Shown: positions 53,480-60,369 of the stretch, one piece after another
How positions within the stretch are numbered: the first letter of the stretch is position 1
Layout of the letters: each line of letters opens with the position of its first letter
NCBI GenBank assembly: GCA_030600585.1
Contig: JAUVLU010000012.1
Coordinates: 1 to 60,369, forward strand
Length of the DNA stretch: 60,369 bases
Reading direction: 5' to 3'
From: Candidatus Cloacimonadota bacterium
GTDB lineage: Bacteria > Cloacimonadota > Cloacimonadia > Cloacimonadales > TCS61
Program-made: the position numbers and the translations under genes
Notes under the pieces: model-generated
What the model saw: the letters and a program-made list of their open reading frames with translations, nothing else
What the model was told of the DNA's origin: nothing
Databases searched by the model: none

Positions 53480-54234
53480 TGAAAGCAAAATTACCAATTT
53501 TATTAATCTTGTTATTATCTTTCAGCACTTTGTTTTCTGACGTTGTAAATTATGACAAAGTTATCAGAAATTTAAGAGGTGTAAAATCTTACAATAAGGA
53601 AGATTTTGAAAATTCCGAAGATAATTTTAAGCGTAATGCAATTAAATATCCTAAAGATGCCAGGTTACATTTTAACCAGGCAAATGCTGAGGTTAAAAAT
53701 GGCTTATTGGAAGAAGCTGAACAGAATTACAAACTTGCCTTAAATAACGAAAAATTCAAAGATAGATCAAAAGCTTTGCAAAATCTTGGGAATGTAAAAT
53801 TCCTGCAGAAGGATTACAAAAACGCTATTAAGAATTATCGTGATGCACTGGTTGAGGATCCCGGTAACATCGATGCACGCTACAACTACGAACTTGCAGC
53901 CAGAATGCTGCAGCGTCAGCAAGAACAAAAACAACAACAAGAGCAAAACAAAGATAATCAAGACGAAAAAGACGAAGAAAAAGAAAAACAGGAACAAAAA
54001 CAAAAGCAACAGCAAGACGACAAACAAGATGATCAAAAGAAAAACGAACAGCAAAAACAAGACGAGCAAAAACAAGATGAAAAGCAGAAATCTCAAGAAC
54101 AGAAACTAAAAGAACAAAAGAAAGAAGATGCAGAAAAAATGCTCAAAGCTCTTTTACAGAAAGAAAAAGAAGAGATGAAAAAAGAGAAAGAAAAAATGAA
54201 TGTTGACAGAACAAAAACCGGAAAGTACTGGTAG
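53479..54234 (+). CDS. batC: BatC: TPR protein with low-complexity tail
   Basis: 251 aa. Signal peptide (about 1-20), then two or three TPR units (Y-N-K-E-D-F-E... to about 140), then a long Q/K/E/D-rich tail (about 145-251) that is disordered or coiled. TPR proteins follow BatB in the standard operon. Its start codon overlaps the batB stop by one base. Confidence 0.85.
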   Translation: MKAKLPILLILLLSFSTLFSDVVNYDKVIRNLRGVKSYNKEDFENSEDNFKRNAIKYPKDARLHFNQANAEVKNGLLEEAEQNYKLALNNEKFKDRSKALQNLGNVKFLQKDYKNAIKNYRDALVEDPGNIDARYNYELAARMLQRQQEQKQQQEQNKDNQDEKDEEKEKQEQKQKQQQDDKQDDQKKNEQQKQDEQKQDEKQKSQEQKLKEQKKEDAEKMLKALLQKEKEEMKKEKEKMNVDRTKTGKYW

Positions 54235-54253
54235 TCTGAATTAAAATTGGAAT

Positions 54254-54357
54254 ATTGTATTTGATTTCTAATTCCGCTTAGCTCCCATTTGTAAGGGGAG
54301 ATTTATAAGCTTTTAGCTTATTTAGAGGAGTTTTTAAAAACAAAAATCAAATACAAT
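54254..54357. mobile_element. MITE-like element inside the bat operon
   Basis: Perfect 14-bp terminal inverted repeats (ATTGTATTTGATTT at 54254-54267 and its complement at 54344-54357) enclose 76 bases that contain a CTCC-GGGGAG and an AAGCT-TTT-AGCTT hairpin. No ORF. The element fills most of the 145-base batC-batD gap. The hairpin could also act as an attenuator in the operon. Confidence 0.55.
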
Positions 54358-54379
54358 TATAAATTCCTTAAAGGATAAA

Positions 54380-56155
54380 ATGAAGAAAATAATTTTTGTA
54401 TTAGGTTTACTTTTAACCGTTCAATTTCTACTCTCGCAAGAGATAGAGGTGGAATCTTATGTTGATAAAACCAAGATCGGGATTTCTGATCTAATTAAAT
54501 ATACAATTGAGATATCCGGTGAAAAAGTTGGTAATATTTCAACACCCAGATTACCAAAAATAGAGAACTTTGAAAACCTCGGTTCATCCACCTCTTCCTC
54601 GTCTTCCTATTCTATTGTTAATGGGAAAATGACTTCTAAAGCTACAAAAAGTTTTACTTATTCTTTGCGTCCAAAAAAAATTGGTAATCATCTCATTCCG
54701 CCAATTACGATAAAGATCAAACATAAATCATTTACAACAGACCCAATTCACATAAAAGTTTCGGAAGGAACTACACAACCAGCTCCGCCTACTTCATCAT
54801 CATTTACCCAGCAATCAAATTCATCTTTAGACCTGAGCGATAACCTATTTTTAATTGCGGATATCAGTAAAAAAAATGTTTTTGAAGAAGAGCCGATAAT
54901 TGTGGAATATAAACTTTATTCCAGATATGATATTGCCAATCTTGCGTTTGCGGGAGATACTAATTTCGAAGGCTTTTGGAAGGAAGATGTTTTCAAACCC
55001 GAAAGTATAAACTTCAAACGCGAAACATATAATGGTATAATGTATAATGTCATGCTGATGCGCTCTGTTGCGTTATTTCCTACCAAAAGCGGAAAACTTA
55101 ATATTCCTTCATTAGATCTGAACGTTGACATACGAACTCAATCTCACAGTTTTTTCGATTTCGGAACTACAAAAAGATATAATATCAAGAATAAACCTGC
55201 AGCAATTAACGTCCGTCCAATTCCACAAAACAATAAACCCAGCTCATATTCAAATGCAGTTGGGAAATTCAAGCTTTCCAGTAATATCAGTCAAACCAAA
55301 CTGAACGTTGGCGATTCATTTACCTACACGATCACAATAAGCGGAACAGGGAATTTGAAACAATTTGATATTCCAAAATTAAAGGAAGTGAATAATCTAA
55401 GATTTTTAGATCCTGAAATTACAACAAATATTAACAAGAATAAGATATCAGGTAAAAAAACAATTAAATATCTCATTATAGCTCAGGAAAAGGGGAACTA
55501 CACACTGCCGGCAGTTCCATTCACATTTTTCGATACTTCATCCGGCAGCTACAAAACATTGCAGACCAAGCCTTATCAATTGGAGGTTGGAGAAGGAAGT
55601 TTGACCTTTATTGCCAGCAGTTCTGCACAATCTATCGTTAGCAAAGAAGGTTCGGATATTGGCTTTATTATCACAGACGGTGTGCTTACTTCAAAGAGCA
55701 TCTATTATGATAAATTTTTTTACTGGTTTATCTGGTTTATTATTCTACTTCTCATTCCTGCCTCAGTTTTGTATTCCAATGAGAGAATTAAACTTAAAGG
55801 TAATATTGATTACATCCGCCAGAAGAAAGCAAATAAAATATTAAAAAAATACATGAAAGAAGCAAGCGCTTTTGCTGCACAGGATGATCCCGGATTTTAT
55901 GCAGCAGCACAATTGGGCTTAAGCAGTTATTTGGCTGATAAACTAAAAGAACCGCGCGGGAGTTCCACCGAAGATATCATTTCTAAAATGAAATTGAGAA
56001 GTATCCCTGAAGACCTTTTAGAAAAAATAAAGACACTCTTTAATACCTGTGATCAGGCACGATTTATGCCGGGCGGATTTTCCAAAGAAAGAATTGAAAC
56101 GGATTTTCAACTGATAAAAGAAACGATCAATGAGATCATGAAGTGTAAATTTTAA
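54380..56155 (+). CDS. batD: BatD-family protein
   Basis: 591 aa. Signal peptide (about 1-19), then an oxygen-tolerance (BatD) domain with Q-E-I-E-V-E-S-Y-V-D-K-T-K-I-G and repeated beta-sandwich domains to about 440. A membrane helix follows (about 450-468), then a cytoplasmic tail with helical bundle. The S-T-S-S-S-S-S-Y-S motif near 75 is the family's serine run. It ends near batE (19-base gap). Confidence 0.88.
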   Translation: MKKIIFVLGLLLTVQFLLSQEIEVESYVDKTKIGISDLIKYTIEISGEKVGNISTPRLPKIENFENLGSSTSSSSSYSIVNGKMTSKATKSFTYSLRPKKIGNHLIPPITIKIKHKSFTTDPIHIKVSEGTTQPAPPTSSSFTQQSNSSLDLSDNLFLIADISKKNVFEEEPIIVEYKLYSRYDIANLAFAGDTNFEGFWKEDVFKPESINFKRETYNGIMYNVMLMRSVALFPTKSGKLNIPSLDLNVDIRTQSHSFFDFGTTKRYNIKNKPAAINVRPIPQNNKPSSYSNAVGKFKLSSNISQTKLNVGDSFTYTITISGTGNLKQFDIPKLKEVNNLRFLDPEITTNINKNKISGKKTIKYLIIAQEKGNYTLPAVPFTFFDTSSGSYKTLQTKPYQLEVGEGSLTFIASSSAQSIVSKEGSDIGFIITDGVLTSKSIYYDKFFYWFIWFIILLLIPASVLYSNERIKLKGNIDYIRQKKANKILKKYMKEASAFAAQDDPGFYAAAQLGLSSYLADKLKEPRGSSTEDIISKMKLRSIPEDLLEKIKTLFNTCDQARFMPGGFSKERIETDFQLIKETINEIMKCKF

Positions 56156-56174
56156 TAAAGCGGGTTAAAGAATT

Positions 56175-56936
56175 ATGAAAAAAACTGTATTTATATTTGT
56201 ATTATCGCTTGTAATTATTAGTATTTTTGCAAACCAGACAGAGATAATATTCGAAGAAGCAATTAATTCATATCATGATAAAGATTATCAAACAGCTTTA
56301 GAAAATTTTAGTCTTATTGAGAATGAAGGTATAATTAATGCAGATCTTTATTACAATATTGGAAACTGCTATTTCAGAATAAATGAAGTTGGTAGAGCTA
56401 TTCTCTATTTTAAGAAAGCATTAAAGGTGGAATCTGACCATAAAGCTGCCCGCAGAAATCTGGATTATGCTCTTACTTTTACCAAAGATAAACAAGACTC
56501 GGAAAATGAAAATGTGATTAGATCATTCTGGCAGAAGGCATTTGATGTTCTTTCCATTAATCTATTAGCAATCATCTCGCTTTTTATCTTCGTATTAATT
56601 ATCATGCTCATCTGTTTTATGATAATTCATTACAGAAATCGTGAGAAAACAGTTCCCATATTTATTACAACAGTTCTCATTTTTCTTTTTTTAGCATTTC
56701 TTATTATCAGTTTATTAAAATGGCAGGAATTTCATAAGACGGATGAAGCTGTTTTACTGAGCATTTCTGCTATCGGATATAGTGGACCTGGAGAAGATTT
56801 TACCCGTGTTTTCACAATTCATGAAGGAATGATATTCACCATAGAAAGAGATGAAGAGAACTGGAGTTTGATCAAACTGGAAAACGGACTGGGCGGCTGG
56901 ATAAAAAAGGATACTTATGTTAGAATTGAACTATAG
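56175..56936 (+). CDS. batE: BatE: TPR and SH3 membrane protein
   Basis: 253 aa. Signal-like helix (about 1-20), two TPR units (about 20-100, A-D-L-Y-Y-N-I-G-N-C-Y-F-R), two membrane helices near 120-150 and 155-175, and a C-terminal SH3-like domain (about 190-253) with Y-S-G-P-G-E-D-F and G-G-W-I-K-K. Completes the bat set. Confidence 0.88.
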   Translation: MKKTVFIFVLSLVIISIFANQTEIIFEEAINSYHDKDYQTALENFSLIENEGIINADLYYNIGNCYFRINEVGRAILYFKKALKVESDHKAARRNLDYALTFTKDKQDSENENVIRSFWQKAFDVLSINLLAIISLFIFVLIIMLICFMIIHYRNREKTVPIFITTVLIFLFLAFLIISLLKWQEFHKTDEAVLLSISAIGYSGPGEDFTRVFTIHEGMIFTIERDEENWSLIKLENGLGGWIKKDTYVRIEL

Positions 56937-57216
56937 AAAATAAGATTAAACACAGAGACACAAAGGCACAGAGGACACAGAAAACATCGGAGTTGAATGT
57001 CCAATGATAAAAGAAAAGGAAAACCTTGCGAATGATGCATCGGCTTTGTGAAGCAAAACGATGTTGGAATTCTCTTGCTCGCCTAATGGTTATAAACCTT
57101 CGCAATGGTTTAAATATTGCTAACACACCTCATGGCTAAAGCCGTACTCCTCTCACTTGTCTGGGCGTAGCGTCGCGAAGACTGAAGAGGAGAAAAAACA
57201 AAAGGATAATTTAATA
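56937..57216. repeat. Gene-free repeat spacer
   Basis: It contains the CACAGAGACACAAAGGCACAGAGG phrase family (56950-56980), a degenerate GCATCG/CGATG hairpin like 21441 (57034-57062), and a long hairpin with CTCCTCT/AGAGGAG arms (57147-57192). An upstream in-frame start of the M23 gene lies here but is unlikely to be used. Confidence 0.55.
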
Positions 57217-58059
57217 ATGAAGATATTACTACTCGCATTGCTCCTAACCATATCCATTCAACTGATTGCTAAAGATCTTATTACTTTACGTGGTAATCCA
57301 ATTCAAGGTGGAATTCTAATTTGCGAGATTGCTGAATCGGTAGAAAAAGTATTCCTCGATCATAAAGAAATACCAATCTTCGATAATACTGCCATATTAG
57401 GTTTTGATCGCGATGCAAAACTACGTCACATTTTAACTTTGGTAATGAAAAATGGTGAAATGGAAACGACTGAATTTTACCTGACAAAGCGGGAATATGA
57501 AACTCAAAGAATTGATAATATCCCGCCTGAGTATCTTGAAGATCCAACAGATCCGGATGTGATAAAAAGGATCGAACTTGAATATTCTACACTGCATGAG
57601 ATCCGAAAGAATATTTATAAAAACCAGTTTATTTATTTAGATGATTTTACGATCCCTGTAGAAAATGGAGATGTAACAGGAGTTTTTGGCAGTAACAGGA
57701 TATTGAACGGAATTACTGTTTCTCCTCATAACGGACTTGATATTGCTGCACCCAAGGGAACAGATATTTTTGCAATGACAAACGGCGTGGTAGCACTAAC
57801 AGGAAATTATTATTACAATGGCAAATTCGTGCTGCTGGATCATGGTGCCGGGTTAACCTCCATTTACATCCATATGAGTTCCATTAATGTAGAAGCAGGA
57901 GATTATATTCTAACAGGCGAAAAGATCGGTGAAGTAGGTTCTACCGGACGTTCAACCGGAAATCATCTACATTGGGGCGTTGGTTGGAAAGATAAACGAA
58001 TTGATCCTGAATTGTTACAAAATATAGATGATATATTTTTAAAGATCGGGATGAGATAA
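57217..58059 (+). CDS. M23-family (LytM-type) metallopeptidase
   Basis: About 280 aa from ATG 57217; an in-frame start at 57157 would add 20 residues before a clear signal peptide, so it is rejected. Signal peptide (about 1-19), beta-rich middle, then the LytM domain: G-V-F-G-S-N-R (about 167), zinc ligands in H-N-G-L-D (about 182-186) and H-L-H-W-G (about 249-253). It cleaves peptidoglycan cross-bridges or regulates amidases. Confidence 0.92.
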   Translation: MKILLLALLLTISIQLIAKDLITLRGNPIQGGILICEIAESVEKVFLDHKEIPIFDNTAILGFDRDAKLRHILTLVMKNGEMETTEFYLTKREYETQRIDNIPPEYLEDPTDPDVIKRIELEYSTLHEIRKNIYKNQFIYLDDFTIPVENGDVTGVFGSNRILNGITVSPHNGLDIAAPKGTDIFAMTNGVVALTGNYYYNGKFVLLDHGAGLTSIYIHMSSINVEAGDYILTGEKIGEVGSTGRSTGNHLHWGVGWKDKRIDPELLQNIDDIFLKIGMR

Positions 58060-58069
58060 CCCTCAATAA

Positions 58070-58304
58070 CCTACGCCTTCAGGCGTAGGAAAAAGACGAC
58101 CACACCAAAAAACACACGGCGTTTACGCCGTTTTAATATATTATATATTTTTCTAATATTATACTTTTTTGTTTCATTCATCCCCAATAACCTGCGCCTT
58201 TAGGCGTAGGTAAAGAAACTACACCACGATACACACGGCGTTTACACCGTTTTAATTCCCAAATGACTCCCTCTCCTGCAAAGCGAATTAGGAGAGGATT
58301 TGGG
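58070..58304. repeat. Duplicated hairpin units downstream of the M23 gene
   Basis: Two tandem units each hold two hairpins: CCTACGCC-TTCA-GGCGTAGG (58070-58089) plus ACGGCGT-TT-ACGCCGT (58116-58131), then CCTGCGCC-TTTA-GGCGTAGG (58191-58210) plus a degraded copy (58235-58250). A long 15-bp-stem hairpin (CCCAAAT...CCTCTCCT, arms at 58258-58277 and 58290-58304) follows. No ORF in the 340 bases between M23 and the next gene; the last hairpin is a possible terminator. Confidence 0.7.
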
Positions 58305-58399
58305 TGAGATAAACTAACCTAAAAAAACTATTAAAATTATTATTACCTTGCCAATAATAATATAAAATATACTTATAGCATAACTTAAAGGAGAGTCTT

Positions 58400-59779
58400 A
58401 TGAAAAACTTATTTATCGTCATTTTACTTTTTATCTCATTATGCCTGTGGGCACAAAATGTACCGCAAACAATCGACTACCAGGGCAGACTTGCCGATAG
58501 TGACGGCAACTACCTGAATAGTGTAGTCACAGTAGATTTTTTAATCTATGATGCAGAAACGGGCGGAACTTTACTTTGGACTGAGATACAGGATGTAAGC
58601 TGTGCAAATGGTGTTTTCCATGTGTTACTCGGCTCAACAGTTTCTTTCCCATCTACTCTCTTCGATGGTGCAGACAGTTGGCTGCAATTAATTGTAAGTG
58701 GAGAAACTCTTGATTCACGAACCAAAATTGCCAGCATACCATATGCTATTAAAGCAGAAACTGCATATACAGTAGAAGCACCTCTTAACCTCAGTGAAAA
58801 TGTCTCTAACCCAAATAGCGTTATTACGGGTGAAAATACTGGTTCAGGATATGGTGTTTATGGTAAACATTATATTACTGATAATTATGGTTACTTAGGC
58901 TCATCCGATTATGGTGTTTATGGTTATGGTAATTACAGTGGTGGATATTTTGAAGGGGATACTTATGGTGTTTACGGTACAGCTAGCGGTTATGGCGTTT
59001 ATGGTTTACACCCCAGTGGAAATTATGGTTATATAGCTTCATCCGATTATGGTGTTTTTGGTTCCTCAAGTGGAAATTTTGGTTACCTGGGAAGTTCAAG
59101 CTACGGTGTTTATGGTAATTCAATCAGCAACTGGGCAGGTTATTTTGATGGGAAAGTACATATTAGTGACATGGTGGGAATTGGGACAGATACACCAACC
59201 AGTAAATTAACAGTAGCAGGAACTATTGAATCTAATTCAGGTGGAGTTAAATTTCCTGATGGCACGGTACAAACAACAGCTGCAGCCACTTCAACACACT
59301 ACATTGGTGAGAGTTATGGTGGTGGCATAATATTTTGGTTAGATACTTCCGGACAGCACGGTTTAATAGCAGCCACAGCCGATCAAAGCACAGGAATAGG
59401 AATACAGTGGTATAATGAAAGTTTTACTACAACAAATGCAGTTAGAGATGGTATTGGTGCCGGAATGTACAATACAGAGCGAATAATAGCAAATCAAGGT
59501 GTCGGAAGTTATGCAGCCCAGTTATGTGCTAACTATCAAGGCGGTGAATATGGCGACTGGTATTTACCATCTAAATACGAGTTGGATTTGATGTACAATA
59601 ATATTGGACAAGGCAATTTATTGGGATTGGGAAACGTTGGCGGTTTTGCCAACAACATCTATTGGAGTTCTACCGAGTACAGTAACAACTACGCTTGGTT
59701 ACAGTATTTCGACTATGGTATCCAGAACTACACCAGTAAGGGCACCACAGCCTATGTTCGTGCTATTAGAGCTTTTTAA
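58400..59779 (+). CDS. Secreted stalk protein with YG-repeats and C-type-lectin-like C-terminal domain
   Basis: 459 aa. Signal peptide (about 1-19), an N-terminal domain conserved in the next gene (P-Q-T-I-D-Y-Q-G-R-L-A-D-S-D-G), then a G-Y-G-V-Y-G repeat stalk (about 150-250). A phage-tail-like G-I-G-T-D-T-P-T-S-K-L-T-V-A-G stretch (about 262-276) precedes a DUF1566/Lcl-type C-type-lectin fold (G-D-W-Y-L-P-S-K-Y-E-L; W-S-S-T-E; V-R-A-I-R-A-F). The last ~115 bases use AAC, TAC and ACC codons more than the AT-rich neighbours, a pattern seen in diversity-generating retroelement targets. AAGGAGAGTCTT precedes the ATG. Confidence 0.8.
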   Translation: MKNLFIVILLFISLCLWAQNVPQTIDYQGRLADSDGNYLNSVVTVDFLIYDAETGGTLLWTEIQDVSCANGVFHVLLGSTVSFPSTLFDGADSWLQLIVSGETLDSRTKIASIPYAIKAETAYTVEAPLNLSENVSNPNSVITGENTGSGYGVYGKHYITDNYGYLGSSDYGVYGYGNYSGGYFEGDTYGVYGTASGYGVYGLHPSGNYGYIASSDYGVFGSSSGNFGYLGSSSYGVYGNSISNWAGYFDGKVHISDMVGIGTDTPTSKLTVAGTIESNSGGVKFPDGTVQTTAAATSTHYIGESYGGGIIFWLDTSGQHGLIAATADQSTGIGIQWYNESFTTTNAVRDGIGAGMYNTERIIANQGVGSYAAQLCANYQGGEYGDWYLPSKYELDLMYNNIGQGNLLGLGNVGGFANNIYWSSTEYSNNYAWLQYFDYGIQNYTSKGTTAYVRAIRAF

Positions 59780-59811
59780 AATGAATGAAGGAATTAATCC
59801 GCCTACTCCGG

Positions 59812-59826
59812 CAACTGCCGGATACG
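59812..59826. repeat. Palindromic CCGGCA-TGCCGG element
   Basis: The core CCGGCAACTGCCGG with flanks CTACT and ATACGGCGCG matches 34196-34225 apart from the core being inverted and one base. It is a small dispersed palindrome directly before the second paralogue. Confidence 0.55.
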
Positions 59827-59846
59827 GCGCGATAAAGGAGAAAATT

Positions 59847-60245
59847 ATGAAAAACTTATTTATTATCATTTTATTTCTCATCTCAATGTGCCTTTGGGCA
59901 CAAAACGTACCACAAACAATAGACTACCAGGGCAGGCTTGCCGATAGTGACGGCAACTACCTTAACAGTGTAGTCACAGTTGATTTTTTAATTTATAATG
60001 CCGAGTTTGACGGCACCTTACTTTGGAGTGAAACACAGGACGTTTCCTGTGCTAATGGTATCTTCCATGTACAGCTCGGTTCATTGGTTACTTTCCCAAC
60101 CGATCTTTTTGATAATGCAGATCGCTGGCTGGAACTTGTTGTAAGTGGAGAGACACTTTCACCTCGCACAGCTATTGCCAGTGTTCCCTATTCTATTAAA
60201 GCAGAAACTGCATATACAGTAAAAGCACCCCCTCAACCTCAGTGA
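59847..60245 (+). CDS. Paralogue of the preceding secreted stalk protein, interrupted by a frameshift
   Basis: About 132 residues are readable from ATG 59847 (AAAGGAGAAAATT upstream) to an in-frame stop at 60243. The signal peptide and the N-terminal domain are near-identical to the first paralogue. The stop results from one extra C in a CCCCC run at 60228-60232 (the first copy has only CC-T-C-T). After the run the +1 frame continues to the window edge with the same G-Y-G-V-Y-G repeats. So the reading frame is either broken, phase-variable or mis-sequenced here. Confidence 0.7.
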   Translation: MKNLFIIILFLISMCLWAQNVPQTIDYQGRLADSDGNYLNSVVTVDFLIYNAEFDGTLLWSETQDVSCANGIFHVQLGSLVTFPTDLFDNADRWLELVVSGETLSPRTAIASVPYSIKAETAYTVKAPPQPQ

Positions 60246-60369
60246 AAATGTCTCTGACCCAAACAGCGTTATCAAGGGTGAAAATACAGGTACGGGTTAT
60301 GGTGTTTATGGTAAACATTATATTACTGACAATTATGGTTACTTAGGCTCAGATAATTTTGGTGTTTAT
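60233..60369 (+). pseudogene. Out-of-frame continuation of the paralogue, runs off the window
   Basis: The frame after the C run reads L-N-L-S-E-N-V-S-D-P-N-S and then G-Y-G-V-Y-G-K-H-Y-I-T-D-N-Y-G-Y, matching residues after about 130 of the first copy without any stop to 60369. Its end and any C-type-lectin domain lie outside the window. Confidence 0.65.

Noticed and set aside
53767-54096. Leu/Phe-rich antisense ORF
   Set aside because: It is the complement of the Q/K/E-rich tail of batC; a composition artefact.
1-60369. tRNA, rRNA or CRISPR array
   Set aside because: I saw no cloverleaf, rRNA-like stretch or regularly spaced direct repeats; the only direct repeats found are the flanking pairs described above.

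Overview
The window is AT-rich bacterial DNA from a Gram-negative-type organism. Outer-membrane-barrel, SPOR, M23 and Bat-operon genes show the envelope type. Three large secreted proteins end in the same YPNPFNP-type C-terminal sorting domain, which is typical of Cloacimonadota, Ignavibacteria, Calditrichota and other FCB-group lineages. That domain, a transcarboxylase-like propionate locus and the repeat-rich spacers make a Cloacimonadota-like bacterium my best guess (inference; there is no rRNA in the window). No rRNA, tRNA or CRISPR array was seen.

Layout. (1) 0-5.4 kb, minus strand: an iron locus (fur-feoA-feoB, a small membrane protein, a methyltransferase, an outer-membrane barrel protein). 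Three copies of a TTGAGA-N5-TCTCAA-like operator stand before its transcription units. (2) 5.4-15.6 kb: accessory region with a secreted beta-helix protein, an exported two-gene module (LPP20/DUF4384 protein plus WD40-caspase) and a TIR-like nucleotide-binding protein. The region is delimited by a 24-bp direct repeat, and bulged hairpins flank the two-gene module. (3) 15.7-20 kb: helical protein, cca, rsmE, a triple-SPOR/SH3 protein and a frameshifted small gene. (4) 20.1-21.9 kb: a DUF4143 ATPase bracketed by 65-bp direct repeats, then a cluster of REP-like hairpins. (5) 21.9-27.5 kb, minus: biotin-dependent carboxyltransferase genes (5S+biotin subunit and 12S subunit), an unannotated 56-aa conserved protein, a four-helix-bundle protein and a LarA homologue. 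(6) 27.7-33.7 kb, minus: two secreted proteins, one a heparinase-like lyase. (7) 34.6-37.3 kb, minus: tldD and tldE-like protease genes. (8) 37.5-46.9 kb, plus: a long housekeeping run (der, plsY, purF, rfaE2-like, rseC-like, folB, folK, glmU-N, HIT, LytR_C, rsfS, argS, phosphodiesterase). (9) 46.9-56.9 kb, plus: a MoxR/Bat (aerotolerance-type) operon with an inserted DUF4139 gene and a small MITE-like hairpin. (10) 57.2-60.4 kb: an M23 peptidase and two tandem secreted proteins; the first ends in a C-type-lectin-like domain, and the second is frameshifted at a C run and runs off the window.

How the genes work together: Fur probably controls ferrous iron uptake (FeoAB) and the barrel protein. 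The carboxyltransferase genes probably link methylmalonyl-CoA/propionyl-CoA to pyruvate/oxaloacetate. The Bat operon couples a MoxR ATPase to membrane VWA proteins. The accessory region combines a caspase-type protease, an LPP20/DUF4384 partner and a TIR-like enzyme, and is the best candidate for an undescribed system. A ~0.55-0.8 kb repeat occurs in inverted orientation at 5.6-6.1 and 33.8-34.6 kb, so the 27.7 kb between the copies could invert by homologous recombination.
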